Positions 1 to 9,141 of a DNA stretch of 64,000 nucleotides are shown piece by piece. The first letter of the stretch is position 1. Each line of letters starts with the position of its first letter. Source of the DNA: Coleofasciculaceae cyanobacterium (GTDB lineage Bacteria > Cyanobacteriota > Cyanobacteriia > Cyanobacteriales > Xenococcaceae); assembly GCA_036703275.1 (NCBI GenBank), contig DATNPK010000028.1:62001-126000 (forward strand), written 5' to 3'. Made by a program: the position numbers and the translations under genes. The notes below the pieces were generated by a model that saw only the letters and a program-made list of their open reading frames with translations, was not told the DNA's origin and ran no database searches.

Positions 1-26
1 CAGTACCGTTACGAGATAATCTCTGA

Positions 27-512
27 CTAGGACATACTTTGAATGATGTAGTCGAAGTAAGGAGCTGCTTGTTGAGCATCTTCTTTGCCGAGAAGATCTA
101 TAGCTGCATTTTTCAAACAGCGAATGGCATCAATCATTCCAGGTACAGGCACTTCGAGGGAATTATACATTTCTCTTACACCGATCAAGCCAGATTTTTC
201 GATTGGATCTTTATCTCCTGCCATGACACCATAGGTAACAAGACGCAAATACCAGCCAAAATCTCTGAGACATTGGTTATATTGTTTTTGGTTTGAGGCA
301 TTGCCACCAGCAGCACGATACTCGGGATGCATTCTAAACAAAGCCTTCCCAGCTTTATCGACAATTTTCTTTTCGTTGTCTGCTAAAGCTTCGGCAATCC
401 GTACTCGCTTTTCGCCAGTGGTTAAAAAGTTTTTAATGCCTTCTAGTTCACCGCTACTAGGGTAGCGCAGCTCGTCATCGGCTTTAAGAATGACTTGACT
501 AACTATGCTCAT
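27..512 (-). CDS. apcD: Allophycocyanin alpha-B chain (ApcD)
   Basis: This is a phycobilisome core subunit. It is one of the terminal emitters that pass energy from the core to the photosystems, with a reported bias to photosystem I in the family. The 161-residue length is normal. The phycocyanobilin-binding cysteine is Cys81 in [18 protein letters not shown], and the globin-like phycobiliprotein fold is continuous. The start [18 protein letters not shown] and the end [11 protein letters not shown] match ApcD better than ApcA, which usually begins MSIVTKSIVNADAEARY. No other apc gene is adjacent, as is usual for apcD. The next gene on the same strand lies 142 bp upstream, so it probably has its own promoter. 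Confidence 0.93.
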   Translation of the reverse strand: MSIVSQVILKADDELRYPSSGELEGIKNFLTTGEKRVRIAEALADNEKKIVDKAGKALFRMHPEYRAAGGNASNQKQYNQCLRDFGWYLRLVTYGVMAGDKDPIEKSGLIGVREMYNSLEVPVPGMIDAIRCLKNAAIDLLGKEDAQQAAPYFDYIIQSMS

Positions 513-654
513 AATATCTGAATAGGTTTAATTAACTTTAATAATCGTAGTATCTCAATCAAGAGAAATCATTGACGGGAGGAAATGCTGAGGAAACCCC
601 AGCTTCTTACAACAGTCGCCTGCAGAGGGCAACCCATCCACAAAGCTGTTGCGC

Positions 655-692
655 TTATTCCATATCCGAAGGTGTATCCTTTAGGACTCGCG
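655..692. repeat. Palindromic-repeat copy forming the 3' end of the LipM-like gene
   Basis: The 18-mer ATATCCGAAGGTGTATCC at 662-679 recurs exactly at 34051-34068. It is followed by TTTAGGACTCGCG, like the CTTTAGGACTAGCTTCGCG core of the other copies. It encodes the last residues of the minus-strand LipM-like gene. Confidence 0.75.
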
Positions 693-1440
693 TGTTGGCA
701 ATATCATGCCATTCCTTAGTAGACAAAGGTTGTTCTACTAAATCAATCTTAAAAATTGCGATCGCAGCTTGAGTTAAGCTTTTTATTATTTTAACAGTGG
801 GATAACAATCGCTGTAACTAGTTAAGCGATTTTTTTTGGGCGAAATAACCTCTAATAAATTTTGCTTTAAATCAGTTCCAAATACTTGCTGATATAAATC
901 TTGATCTGTATTTAGAATCATCGAGCCATGCTGTAAAACTGTCTTTCCCCGACGTAGCTGCGCGCTACCAATAACTTTGTTACCTTTGGCTGTAATTAAA
1001 TCTGAACCCGTGGCAGTAGCAAAACAATTCTGATGCTGAATATATTCTTTAGTAGCCTTACCGTAGTCTAAGTCTACACCAAGCGATCGCCAACCCGTAA
1101 TTAAAAACTGACATATTTGTTTATATACTTCCAAGCGTTTTCCAGGAGGAATAGAAGTCACTATCGCATAAGTTAAATCCCCTTGGTGTAATACGGCTCT
1201 ACCACCTGTGGGACGACGCACAAATTCTAATGGTTGCCCTTGCCAAGTTAAATCCTGCCAAGCAGCGGGATATTTTTGCTGGTGATAACCCAAAGAAATA
1301 GTAGCGGGTTGCCAAGTATAAAATCGCAGTGTCGGAGGATGTTTGCCTTGGCGGTGTTGCTCTAATAAATAGCGATCGATTGCCATCTGCATCTCTCCTG
1401 ATGCTTTAATCGGCGGTAGGTAACGCCAGGTAAAATTCAT
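655..1440 (-). CDS. LipM-like octanoyltransferase / lipoate-protein ligase A family
   Basis: A member of the biotin/lipoate ligase fold family, expected to transfer octanoyl or lipoyl groups to lipoyl domains. The substrate-binding motif RRPTGGRAVLHQGDLTY lies at residues 75-91. Cys139 in the QNCF loop corresponds to the position of the LipM nucleophile, and NKVIGSAQ (lysine 155) is the family lysine. Length is 261 residues. Oddly, the last 12 or so residues (TRVLKDTPSDME) and the stop codon are encoded by a copy of the dispersed palindromic repeat (655-692), so the native C-terminus appears to have been replaced. Since the catalytic region is upstream, the gene may still work. LipM versus LplA is a family-level judgement. 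Confidence 0.8.
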   Translation of the reverse strand: MNFTWRYLPPIKASGEMQMAIDRYLLEQHRQGKHPPTLRFYTWQPATISLGYHQQKYPAAWQDLTWQGQPLEFVRRPTGGRAVLHQGDLTYAIVTSIPPGKRLEVYKQICQFLITGWRSLGVDLDYGKATKEYIQHQNCFATATGSDLITAKGNKVIGSAQLRRGKTVLQHGSMILNTDQDLYQQVFGTDLKQNLLEVISPKKNRLTSYSDCYPTVKIIKSLTQAAIAIFKIDLVEQPLSTKEWHDIANTRVLKDTPSDME

Positions 1441-1492
1441 GGGAAAATGAACAACGACGAAAAATCGTTGACGATCGTGTCTTTAATTAGCA

Positions 1493-1556
1493 GGTTGGGT
1501 TAGCGTTTGGAGTCTGTTTTCAAAAAGAAGGTTAACCAAAAAAGCCTAACCCAACC
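1493..1556. repeat. Inverted repeat, 11-bp arms
   Basis: GGTTGGGTTAG at 1493-1503 pairs exactly with CTAACCCAACC at 1546-1556, around a 42-nt centre. It lies just past the 3' end of the ybjN-type gene and upstream of the LipM-like gene. Similar GGTTGGGTTA palindromes are common intergenic elements in cyanobacteria. It could end transcription of the ybjN gene, but there is no clear T-run. Confidence 0.6.
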
Positions 1557-1583
1557 ATATTTTCTAGTTACTTACCAGAAAAA

Positions 1584-2063
1584 CTACGAGCCGCCAAACT
1601 CTTCTTTTAAAGCCTCATCATTATCGTCAGCAATATTAGCAACCAAAGTAATTAAGCGAGAAATTTCGCCTGGGTACATATCAGCAACGGTGCGCTGGGA
1701 AGATACCATAACATTGTCATCATGGATACTAAAGCAAGTTTCAAAAGTGCCTGTCCAGTTCATTTCTAGCACACGGCGCATCAACCCAGGCTCATCACTA
1801 GCGGGTAATTTTAAAACACTAGACCAGACGGTCAAAAGATCGTCATCGGTTTCTCCTGTAAGCTGGACGAAAACCTCGACACTGCCATACTTAAACTTCC
1901 ATAAGCTACCCCGATCGGTGTGGCTTACCATTGCCGTATCGTCTTGATCGAGACTAGAAATTACAGTTTCAATAACTTCTTTGTGACTAGAATTATCATC
2001 GATTAACTTATCAACAGCCTGTGCAGTGGTATCTACTTCTGAATTGGAAATTTGGTTAACCAT
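1584..2063 (-). CDS. YbjN domain-containing protein
   Basis: A 159-residue protein with the YbjN / type III secretion chaperone-like fold. Features are an acidic N-terminal stretch (about 1-45), then alternating strands and helices with KFKYGSVEVFVQLTG and an LRMV-type core (LKLPASDEPGLMRRVLEMN). The biochemical role of cyanobacterial members is not established. The family is often linked to stress responses. The start is supported by an AGGA eight bases upstream. It has no signal peptide or membrane segment. Neighbours give no functional clue. Confidence 0.75.
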   Translation of the reverse strand: MVNQISNSEVDTTAQAVDKLIDDNSSHKEVIETVISSLDQDDTAMVSHTDRGSLWKFKYGSVEVFVQLTGETDDDLLTVWSSVLKLPASDEPGLMRRVLEMNWTGTFETCFSIHDDNVMVSSQRTVADMYPGEISRLITLVANIADDNDEALKEEFGGS

Positions 2064-2382
2064 AATTATTCCTATAGTTAAATTAATGCCGACATCGTGA
2101 ATTTAGCATCAAGTGTTGATTATCGCTAATTTTACACCTATTAATTTTAACGTTGTATGAGGTTAGGTTATTCGTAAGCGATCGCCTCTAATTTAAAAAG
2201 TAGCAAATAGTTAAGTATTGAAACGTCGATTTGATCTGATGTGTCCAGGGTATGGAAAAATTAAATATAAGTTATGCTACCTATTCCCCTTGAGAAATTC
2301 AGACAGCAAAGGTAGTTACACCAGACAACCCAAAATTCTTCAAGATCTGCATTAAAAAAACCATAGCCTTTTAAAATTTCCT
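2064..2382. other. Intergenic region between divergent ybjN-type gene and ycf54
   Basis: About 320 bp holding the 5' regions of two divergently transcribed genes and one HIP1-containing site. I see no RNA gene and no convincing open frame. Confidence 0.5.
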
Positions 2383-2709
2383 ATGACTACTTACTATTAC
2401 GTTGCTGCTAGCCAAAAGTTTTTACTGGAAGAAGAACCTTTTGAAGAGGTAATAGAAGAACGAATTCGTAACTATCAAGAACGAAACAAAGAAATCGACT
2501 TCTGGTTGATTAAACAACCTGCCTTTTTAGAAGTCCCAGAAATGGCGGGGATTAAGGCGAAGATTCCTCAACCCGCCGTAGCAGTCATTACCACTAATAA
2601 GCAATTATCCACCTGGTTAAAGCTGAGGTTGGAGTATGTGATTACAGGAGAATTTTTAGCGCCTTCTGAGAGTATACCTGAGCCATTAGCTTCATTGTCA
2701 ATGGCTTGA
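2383..2709 (+). CDS. ycf54: Ycf54, Mg-protoporphyrin IX monomethyl ester cyclase accessory protein
   Basis: A small soluble protein (108 residues) needed for the oxygen-dependent cyclase step of chlorophyll synthesis, where it supports the AcsF/CycI subunit. The sequence has the family start MTTYYYVAASQKFLLEEEPF and the core DFWLIKQPAFLEVPEM and LKLRLEYVITGEF. Length agrees with other cyanobacterial Ycf54 proteins. It is transcribed alone and converges on miaB with only 30 bp between the stops, a spacer containing a short triplicated TAGCTCT. Confidence 0.9.
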   Translation: MTTYYYVAASQKFLLEEEPFEEVIEERIRNYQERNKEIDFWLIKQPAFLEVPEMAGIKAKIPQPAVAVITTNKQLSTWLKLRLEYVITGEFLAPSESIPEPLASLSMA

Positions 2710-2739
2710 TATAAGCTCTTAGCTCTTAGCTCTTAACTT

Positions 2740-4092
2740 TTATGTCAAAACCTCGATCGCTTCTCCTGTTAGACTAAAGGCTCGAATTTCGGTGATTTTT
2801 ACTCTAACTGTTTTGCCCATCAATTCTTCGATGTTTCCTGGGAAGAAGGTCAAGCGATTACCTCTAGTTCTACCCATAACTTGAGTTGGATCTTTAGTAT
2901 TTTGAGCTTCGACCAAAATTTCTTCTTCCCGCCCTAAATAACGCTGAGAACGAGCTTCGGCGCAGACAGATACTAGGCGGTTTAAACGCTGAAGGCGATC
3001 GCTTTTAACTGACTCACTCAACTGATTGTCCCATAGGGCAGCAGGAGTACCAGGACGAGGAGAATAAGCAGCCGTATTAACCAAATCGAATTCGATGTCT
3101 TCGATCAGTTTTAAAGTATTGGCAAACTGCGCCTCTGTTTCTCCAGGGAAACCGACTATGGCATCAGCAGTAATCGAGGCATCTGGCATATATTCGCGAA
3201 TTTTAGCAATAATGCGCCGATATTTTTCATGAGTATAACCCCGCTTCATTGCCTTGAGAACATCATTATCTCCTGACTGGAAAGGAATATGGAAATGTTC
3301 GCAAACGCTGGGTAATTCTTTACAGGCTTTAATTAGCCTTTCGGTAAAGTAACGAGGATGACTGGTAGCAAATCTCAGGCGATCGACTCCTGGAATATCA
3401 TGAACGTAATATAGCAAATCCGTCAATGTATGTTCATGTCTGCCTTCTGGAGTGCTTCCTGGTAAATCTCGACCATAAGCATCAATATTTTGTCCTAACA
3501 GCGTAATTTCTTTATATCCCTGTTTGCCCAACTCTGCCATTTCGGCTTTGATTGCTTCGGGAGTACGAGATTGCTCTGTTCCTCGCACGTTAGGCACAAC
3601 ACAGTAGCTACAGCGTTCATTACAGCCATAGATAATGTTTACCCAAGCCGTAACGTTACTGTCACGACGAGGTTTGGTAATATCCTCAACAATGTGAATC
3701 GGTTCGGTAGCAACTACCTGACTACCATCAAACACCTGTTGTAATAGCTCTTCCAAACGGTTAGCGTGCTGAGGTCCCATTACCAAGTCCAACTCTGGTA
3801 CACGGCGCAATAACTGTTCCCCTTCCTGTTGAGCAACGCAGCCTGCTATTACTAAGGTTAAATCTGGTTGTTTGTGCTTGCGCTTTGCCTGTCTGCCTAA
3901 ATAAGAATAAACTTTTTGTTCGGCATTGTCTCGAATGGTGCAGGTATTATAGAGAACCAGATCGGCTAAATTAGGATCTTCTGACGCTTCATAACCCATG
4001 TTTTCTAGTACGCCAGCCATGCGCTCAGAATCCGCTTTATTCATCTGGCAACCAAAGGTAACGATATTATATTTTTTGCTGGCGTTATTCAT
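2740..4092 (-). CDS. miaB: tRNA-2-methylthio-N6-dimethylallyladenosine synthase MiaB
   Basis: A radical SAM methylthiotransferase that adds the 2-methylthio group to i6A37 in tRNAs reading UNN codons. The 450 residues contain the N-terminal UPF0004 domain with three cluster cysteines (GCQMN at 14-18, NTCTIRD near 51, AGCVAQ near 86). Next comes the radical SAM motif CxxxCxxC in [17 protein letters not shown] (about 156-172), and last a C-terminal TRAM domain (about 385-448). The family is separated from RimO and MtaB by the overall sequence and by the TRAM placement. The start at [13 protein letters not shown] is normal. Confidence 0.95.
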   Translation of the reverse strand: MNNASKKYNIVTFGCQMNKADSERMAGVLENMGYEASEDPNLADLVLYNTCTIRDNAEQKVYSYLGRQAKRKHKQPDLTLVIAGCVAQQEGEQLLRRVPELDLVMGPQHANRLEELLQQVFDGSQVVATEPIHIVEDITKPRRDSNVTAWVNIIYGCNERCSYCVVPNVRGTEQSRTPEAIKAEMAELGKQGYKEITLLGQNIDAYGRDLPGSTPEGRHEHTLTDLLYYVHDIPGVDRLRFATSHPRYFTERLIKACKELPSVCEHFHIPFQSGDNDVLKAMKRGYTHEKYRRIIAKIREYMPDASITADAIVGFPGETEAQFANTLKLIEDIEFDLVNTAAYSPRPGTPAALWDNQLSESVKSDRLQRLNRLVSVCAEARSQRYLGREEEILVEAQNTKDPTQVMGRTRGNRLTFFPGNIEELMGKTVRVKITEIRAFSLTGEAIEVLT

Positions 4093-4137
4093 TTCTTAAT
4101 CAACCAAAGCTAGAAAATGGAATAGAACTACTATACT

Positions 4138-4205
4138 AGTTTAAAACGTCCCACAACAAGCGTTGACCTAATTCATCAGCAAAAGCTAAATTCAGGTCTA
4201 AAGAG
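4138..4205 (-). pseudogene. Possible 3' fragment of an unknown gene
   Basis: On the minus strand, an open stretch reads LDLNLAFADELGQRLLWDVLN and ends at a TAG, without an upstream start in frame. It looks like the last codons of a lost gene, between miaB and the RidA gene. The evidence is only its protein-like composition. Confidence 0.25.
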
Positions 4206-4258
4206 AGTAAAGTTTATCTATTAATAAAACTTTCTTTCAAATTGAGTATTTTAAAATA

Positions 4259-4672
4259 GTGGAACGAAAAAATATTAGCATTAACTCTCCTTGGGCAAAT
4301 GCAGTAGGATATTCCAGAGCCGTTAAGATTGGTAACTATGTTCATGTTTCGGGGACGACAGCCACTAATGAACAAGGAAGAATTGTCGGTCTTGGCGATC
4401 CTTATACTCAAACCAAACAAATAATTAAAAATATTGAGTCTGCTCTAATTTTAGCAGGGGCAAGTTTGGAGGATGTAGTCCGCACCAGAATCTACGTTAC
4501 CAATATCGATCGCTGGAAAATAATTGGTCAAGCACATTCTGAATTCTTTGCTGATATTTGCCCCGCTACCAGCATGGTAGAAGTTAAGCGTTTGATTGCA
4601 CCAGGAATGCTCGTAGAAATTGAAGCCGACGCGGTGATTACTAATAACAATGGAGTAATCAGTAATCAATAA
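4259..4672 (+). CDS. RidA/YjgF family protein
   Basis: A member of the Rid family. The best-known members hydrolyse reactive enamine/imine intermediates from PLP enzymes to ketoacids and ammonia. The 137 residues include the ligand-binding segment [17 protein letters not shown] and the conserved [10 protein letters not shown], with the family-typical C-terminal VEIEADAVI. The start is GTG at 4259, since no in-frame ATG precedes the conserved N-terminus. The arginine in VRTRIYV is the usual carboxylate-binding residue. It is convergent with hpnH (6 bp between stops), so not co-transcribed with it. Confidence 0.85.
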   Translation: MERKNISINSPWANAVGYSRAVKIGNYVHVSGTTATNEQGRIVGLGDPYTQTKQIIKNIESALILAGASLEDVVRTRIYVTNIDRWKIIGQAHSEFFADICPATSMVEVKRLIAPGMLVEIEADAVITNNNGVISNQ

Positions 4673-4678
4673 TAAAAC

Positions 4679-5695
4679 TTATCCTCCAAACAATGCTCCA
4701 ATTGCTTTACCTATATTTTCAGGCTGCATTGCTGCAGTAGCTGCGGTAGGTTCGTATCCACAATGCACCATACAGTCAGCACATTGAGGGTTGCCGCTCT
4801 TTTTACCGTAGTTACTCCACTGGGTATTAGCAATTAGTTCTTTATAGCTAGAGTAATGACCTTCATTTAATAGGTAACAAGGTTTTTGCCAGCCTAAGAC
4901 GCTATAGCTAGGACTACCCCAAGGGGTACAGTCAAAGTCGCGATCGCCCATAAGAAACTCTAAAAACAAGGGATTATGGTTAAAATTCCATTTTTTAGCC
5001 CCAGTTTTCCAAGGAGAAAGTATTTCTTTAAATAAAGCTTTGGTTTGCTCCCGTTTTAGAAAGCTATCCTGATTGGGGGCCCATTCGTAGCTGTAGCCAG
5101 GGGAAACCATCATTCCATCTAGATCGAGAGTGTCTAAGAAATCGAAGAACTCCTGCATTTGTTGAGGATTTGCTCCTTCAAACACTGTAGTATTAGTCGT
5201 TACCCTAAAACCCTGTTGTTTAGCTGCTTTAATTGCTGCGATCGCTCGATCGAAAACCCCCTGGCGATCGACACACTGGTCATGTTGTTCCCGCAATCCG
5301 TCTAAATGGACGCTAAAGGTCAGATAAGGAGAAGGTTTAAACTTAGCGAGGCTCTTTTCTAACAACAGACCATTGGTGCAGAGATAGACAAATTTCTGGC
5401 GCTGAATTAACCCCTGGACAATTTGATCTATTTGCGGATGTAGTAAAGGCTCTCCTCCAGGAATCGAAACCACTGGCGCACCGCATTCTTCAGCCGCAGC
5501 AAAACACTGTTCTGGGGTCAGGTTTTGTTTTAATATTTCCGTGGGATGCTGAATTTTACCGCAGCCAGAACAAGCCAAATTACAGCGAAATAAAGGCTCT
5601 AACATTAAGACTAAGGGAAAGTGTTTACGCCCCATCAAACGTTGTGTAACGAGATACTTTCCTACGCTAACTGCTTGTTGAAGTTGAATCGCCAT
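4679..5695 (-). CDS. hpnH: Adenosyl-hopene transferase HpnH
   Basis: A radical SAM enzyme that attaches a 5'-deoxyadenosyl group to diploptene, the first step towards side-chain-extended hopanoids (bacteriohopanepolyols) in cell membranes. The 338 residues hold the CxxxCxxC cluster motif in [13 protein letters not shown] (about 37-49), the GGEPL motif, and a C-terminal cysteine group [12 protein letters not shown] typical of the family. The start is well supported by GAGGAG seven bases upstream. No squalene-hopene cyclase or other hpn gene is in the window, so the pathway genes are dispersed. Confidence 0.92.
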   Translation of the reverse strand: MAIQLQQAVSVGKYLVTQRLMGRKHFPLVLMLEPLFRCNLACSGCGKIQHPTEILKQNLTPEQCFAAAEECGAPVVSIPGGEPLLHPQIDQIVQGLIQRQKFVYLCTNGLLLEKSLAKFKPSPYLTFSVHLDGLREQHDQCVDRQGVFDRAIAAIKAAKQQGFRVTTNTTVFEGANPQQMQEFFDFLDTLDLDGMMVSPGYSYEWAPNQDSFLKREQTKALFKEILSPWKTGAKKWNFNHNPLFLEFLMGDRDFDCTPWGSPSYSVLGWQKPCYLLNEGHYSSYKELIANTQWSNYGKKSGNPQCADCMVHCGYEPTAATAAMQPENIGKAIGALFGG

Positions 5696-5901
5696 GATTT
5701 TATCTCCTCAGACATACCAAATCTCTATCGGGTTATTGTAATACGCTTTTTAGAAATAAACTGCGTTCAGATTTACTGGTACATTTTTTGTTAGTCATTT
5801 CTACGACTTAAAAGAGCGTTAATTTTAAAGCGATCGCCTATTTACGAGTAGCAAGTAGCGAGTAGCAAGTAATTTGAAGATGATGCTGGGCATGGTTATA
5901 T

Positions 5902-7692
5902 TTAAAAAGGAAAATATTCTAAGGCGAAATAGACCCCTTGCTCTTGTAAAGTATCGTTACTATCGCTGACTTCTACCAGAGGTATACCGTAATCGAGGCG
6001 CGCACTTAAGGTATTAATTAAATCTAATTTTACCCCTAGCCCCAATGATGCCACTGTCTCTTCTTCTTGATTTAAATTGTCTAAATTACTCCAGGTTGTG
6101 CCAAAGTCGATAAATGGAACAGCAGAGATGCTATTTTGCCCATTATGCCAACGATAAACAGGGATTCTGACCTCGGCTGAAGCGAACACGCCACTATCCC
6201 CCAACAAGGCATCTTGCCGATAGCCCCGAACGCTTTCAACTCCGCCCAGGCTAAATCTTTCCAAAGGAACAAGATCGTCGCTAGAAAGCTGGATATCCGA
6301 ACGGAGTAGTAAATTAATATTGGAACTGGATTCGAGCTGTCTGAGCCACTGTACCTGACCCCGCCAAGCAACAAATTTGCTATCTGGCGCACCTTCATTT
6401 ACCGTAGCATCAAAAATATCTACTCCTGCGCTCAATTGCGATCGCACTGCCAATACATCCTTACGAGTGCGTCTTGTCCAGTCTTGAAAAAAACGCAGAG
6501 CAGAAATCTTGGTTTCGCCATTTTCATCTGCCCCAAAAGAAAGTTCGGGAAAAGGTCGATCCGGCAAAGTAACTTCATTTGTTTGACGAGAAAACTCTAA
6601 ACCGAGAGCTAATTCCTGAGTCGATTCAGCATTGGCGCGACGTAAGATTGGCTGTCTCAAGGTAAGCTCAAATTCATCAGTCTGGGACTCAATATCTATT
6701 TCGGCAAAATCTTCTTCAATAATATCGCTATCTACGTAGCGGTAGCGCAAGCCCAGCGTACCATCTAGAGAATTTACGGGGATGCTATAGCTAGTATCGA
6801 AATCGTTACTACCGTCGGTATTTTTAAAGACAAAGCTAAAGCGATCGGCGTAGCCTAAAACGTTATAATGATTTAGTTCTAAACCCCGTTGAAAGCTTCC
6901 TACAGAGGGCGTACGGCTGTTATTAACCAACAACACAGGGTCAAAAGCATCACCCTGATTAAGATCTACATCTAACGTCCAGCGATCGCGACTACTCCCG
7001 ACAGATAGTTCCGCGTTAAGGCTTTCCAATAAAGGATTTAGCTGCAATAGTAGCAGTGCCTCTTGTAACCCCTCAATATTTAACGGCGATTTAGCCCCCC
7101 TTGCCAAACGAGAACGAATATAGCTTTCTTTTAAACGTCCATTTATCTGAACATTAATTGTTTCAATTCTTCCCTCAATCGCTTGTAATCGTACTATCCC
7201 CTGATTAATATTCTGGGCGGGAATTACTACGCCAGAGTTAATATAGCCGTTAGCCGTATATAGCTTAGTTAATTTAGTTTCTAGTTCTAATAAAGCGGCA
7301 AAAGTTAGCGGGCGATCGCGATATTCTTTAAATACTGCCTCTACCTCTGCTTCTTTTAATACAGTGTTGCCTTCTAACTTAAATTGTTTAACTTCAAACT
7401 CTACCTCAGATTTTGGAACTTTCCCTTCTGGCAACTGGTTGGGTAGCGAATCTAAAAAATCCTCGACTGCTGGCAAAGGAGTAATTGCAGGATCTTTTTG
7501 TGTGTCTGGTAGAGGAACGCGAGGCAGATTATCAATATTTGTTCCTGGCGGTAAATCAGAAGTTTGAGCCAAGTATAAAGTCCGATCGACATTTGCTTGT
7601 GCAGGTGTCTTCCCCAATGTTATTGGCGCGAGAATGACAATTGGGATTAACAAGGCTGATTCTAGCAGTTGATAAAATTTATACTTGTTCAT
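5902..7692 (-). CDS. Two-partner secretion transporter, ShlB/FhaC/HecB family (TpsB)
   Basis: An outer-membrane beta-barrel of the Omp85/TpsB class that would export a large TpsA exoprotein. I place the start at the ATG at 7692, seven codons inside a longer frame opened by TTG, because it gives a clean signal peptide ending near AQANVDRTLYLAQ. After a proline-rich linker (about 40-90) comes the POTRA region (VKQFKLEGNTVLKEAEV onward), then the barrel. The motif RGYRQDALLGDSGVFASAE carries the loop-6 (V/I)RGY signature. Residue count (about 596) is normal. No TpsA-like gene is nearby, so this copy is an orphan here. Confidence 0.85.
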   Translation of the reverse strand: MNKYKFYQLLESALLIPIVILAPITLGKTPAQANVDRTLYLAQTSDLPPGTNIDNLPRVPLPDTQKDPAITPLPAVEDFLDSLPNQLPEGKVPKSEVEFEVKQFKLEGNTVLKEAEVEAVFKEYRDRPLTFAALLELETKLTKLYTANGYINSGVVIPAQNINQGIVRLQAIEGRIETINVQINGRLKESYIRSRLARGAKSPLNIEGLQEALLLLQLNPLLESLNAELSVGSSRDRWTLDVDLNQGDAFDPVLLVNNSRTPSVGSFQRGLELNHYNVLGYADRFSFVFKNTDGSNDFDTSYSIPVNSLDGTLGLRYRYVDSDIIEEDFAEIDIESQTDEFELTLRQPILRRANAESTQELALGLEFSRQTNEVTLPDRPFPELSFGADENGETKISALRFFQDWTRRTRKDVLAVRSQLSAGVDIFDATVNEGAPDSKFVAWRGQVQWLRQLESSSNINLLLRSDIQLSSDDLVPLERFSLGGVESVRGYRQDALLGDSGVFASAEVRIPVYRWHNGQNSISAVPFIDFGTTWSNLDNLNQEEETVASLGLGVKLDLINTLSARLDYGIPLVEVSDSNDTLQEQGVYFALEYFPF

Positions 7693-8139
7693 AAAATCTT
7701 TTAGATCGAGCAATCAAATAACCTAAAAAACTGGTTCAGGAAAATTATCAAATTTGGAAGATCTTAAGCTTTTTTGGTTTAATTACATCAATACTTGACT
7801 AGTTAGTTACAATTGACAAGTGCAATCTCAGCGATCTCCTAGAGCGAATCAACAATTTATTGTCATTAAAACTTTTTGTCTTACTAAAATTAAAGACAAT
7901 CTTATTAGCTTACTACGTTCACACTTCAGATAAAATTTTTTCAGGTTTTTATCACTATTGCTGAAGATTAAATTACCGCAAATCCTTTTAATTAACCGAA
8001 ATTATCAAAACCAAACCCTAATTTAAGTTTTGCAACAAAATTTTGCTTGTCTATCTTTAATTTCTTTTTTTTTAACTCCTTGACATTATTCAGATCAATT
8101 GTGCTACTATGTCTAAGTCATTAGAAATGATACGCTCTT
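7693..8139. other. Intergenic region upstream of tpsB and tRNA-Gly
   Basis: About 450 bp of strongly AT-rich DNA with no convincing open frame on either strand. It must contain the tpsB promoter (leftward) and the tRNA-Gly promoter (rightward). TTGACATTATTCAGATCAAT at 8080-8099 contains a good -35 box (TTGACA), and TACTAT at 8104-8109 is a possible -10, 18 bp further on and about 30 bp before the tRNA. Confidence 0.5.
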
Positions 8140-8210
8140 GCGGATGTCGTATAGTGGTAATACCTTAGCCTTCCAAGCTAAAGCTAGGGGTTCGATTCCC
8201 CTCATCCGCT
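8140..8210 (+). tRNA. tRNA-Gly (anticodon TCC)
   Basis: The acceptor arm GCGGATG pairs with CATCCGC at 8203-8209. The anticodon stem TTAGC/GCTAA encloses loop CTTCCAA, giving anticodon TCC. The T arm is GGGG-TTCGATT-CCCC. CCA is not encoded and the discriminator base is T. The 71-nt length is normal for tRNA-Gly. The leftward small-gene run begins shortly downstream of its 3' end, but I found no second copy of the tRNA 3' end that would mark an integration site. Confidence 0.96.
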
Positions 8211-8286
8211 TCAGTCGCAAGACTCCTTCAGCCCTATCCTCTCACCTGTAGCTTTAGCTCAAAAGGCTTAGCCTTTACTCAATCCT

Positions 8287-8421
8287 TACTCAAAAGCAAC
8301 AATACCAAGGGCAATTGAGCGAGTCAATAGGGTATATTACGTACCCCAATTATTTAAGCGGTTAGATAAACATGAAAACTTTTATCGAGCTATTCCATTT
8401 TTAGAAGCGAGTAAAAAATGA
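8287..8421 (+). pseudogene. Possible fragment of an unknown gene
   Basis: The plus strand reads openly through PRAIERVNRVYYVPQLFK and HENFYRAIPFLEASKK to a TGA at 8419. It has protein-like composition but no start codon with a ribosome-binding site. I do not recognise the family. The rest of 8211-8634 shows only short frames with stops, compatible with decayed coding DNA. Confidence 0.3.
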
Positions 8422-8634
8422 AGAATCTTACTCACTAACTGCGGGGAAGGCTTTTTGAGTGAAACGAAAAAACAGGTGATTCTATTTAAACTGGTACAAG
8501 AACAAGTCAATAATCAGCTTTTCTTATGCCAGTACAGCTTTAGTAGCAACTCGTGATTATCGCATTTTTCGAGCCAATCAACCCCAAAAACTAACTTTTA
8601 GAATTTAGCTTATTCTGAAAAGTCTATTCTCCTG

Positions 8635-8683
8635 CCCGTCTAAATATCTTCTGAGCTACACTAAAAATCGATTTTTAGACGGG
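8635..8683. terminator. Inverted repeat at the 3' end of the small-gene run
   Basis: CCCGTCTAAA at 8635-8644 pairs exactly with TTTAGACGGG at 8674-8683. A second palindrome, AAAAATCGATTTTT, lies inside the loop. The right arm overlaps the stop codon of the last minus-strand ORF (TAA at 8675-8677). No clear T-run follows, so termination or RNA 3'-end protection is inferred. Confidence 0.5.
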
Positions 8684-8812
8684 TATTTTAAATTTTACGT
8701 GTGCTGGGTTCACTAAATTCCAAGAGAAAGTTTGTGAGTCCACATAAAACTCCCTCCAGGTATCACTTACTCCATCCTCAGAGTTAAACAAAACTGAGTA
8801 GTCGTAAGCCAT
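8675..8812 (-). CDS. Small hypothetical protein, 45 residues
   Basis: A short frame from ATG at 8812 to TAA at 8675. It reads MAYDYSVLFNSEDGVSDTWR, then a C-terminal half with WNLVNPAHVKFKIPV. It starts only two bases after the stop codon of the preceding gene (8815-9141), the arrangement expected for translational coupling. Composition is acidic and aromatic, with no signal peptide or membrane segment. I recognise no family. It is the last gene of a leftward run that starts near 10.94 kb and ends at an inverted repeat. Confidence 0.5.
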   Translation of the reverse strand: MAYDYSVLFNSEDGVSDTWREFYVDSQTFSWNLVNPAHVKFKIPV

Positions 8813-8814
8813 AG

Positions 8815-9141
8815 TTATCTAGTGCAAGCGGTTAACGTATCGAAATAAATCTGAACTAAATCCCCGTCCATTGGATTTTCAGCTATTACCTGCTTGATTA
8901 ACAATGGTAAAGAGTTCTCAACAGTAAAGCCTGACGCTGCAATATCGTCACAAATTTGTTGCTTGATAAAGGTTAGCCTCTGCTCAGGTGACATCCCGTA
9001 AGATTTCCCTCCACTTTTCCTTTGAGCGTTGCCGTAAGGCAGGGTGTATTCAGGCAACTTCCCACTAAGATCTACGATCTCAGTCTTACTGTTAGCTGCT
9101 ACCATCCCATCTAAAGTGGGAGTGTCCATTGTTGTGCACAT
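8815..9141 (-). CDS. Hypothetical protein, 108 residues
   Basis: No recognised family. The sequence starts MCTTMDTPTLDGMVAANSK; the second Met (9129) is an equally possible start. The middle is Gly/Lys/Ser-rich (GNAQRKSGGKSYGMSPEQR). The C-terminal half looks helical (LTFIKQQICDDIAASGF, SLPLLIKQVIAENP). It overlaps the upstream small gene by 31 bp in another frame and is followed after 2 bp by the 45-residue ORF, so these are probably on one transcript. No membrane segment is visible. Confidence 0.5.
   Translation of the reverse strand: MCTTMDTPTLDGMVAANSKTEIVDLSGKLPEYTLPYGNAQRKSGGKSYGMSPEQRLTFIKQQICDDIAASGFTVENSLPLLIKQVIAENPMDGDLVQIYFDTLTACTR

Noticed and set aside
572-772. RNase P RNA or another structured RNA between apcD and the LipM-like gene
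   Set aside because: GAGGAAA-like pieces are present, but the conserved helices are not, and the region is short.
8140-8210. tRNA-Gly as an integration site for the small-gene run
   Set aside because: No second copy of the tRNA 3' end and no integrase gene were found in the window, so the idea is not supported beyond proximity.
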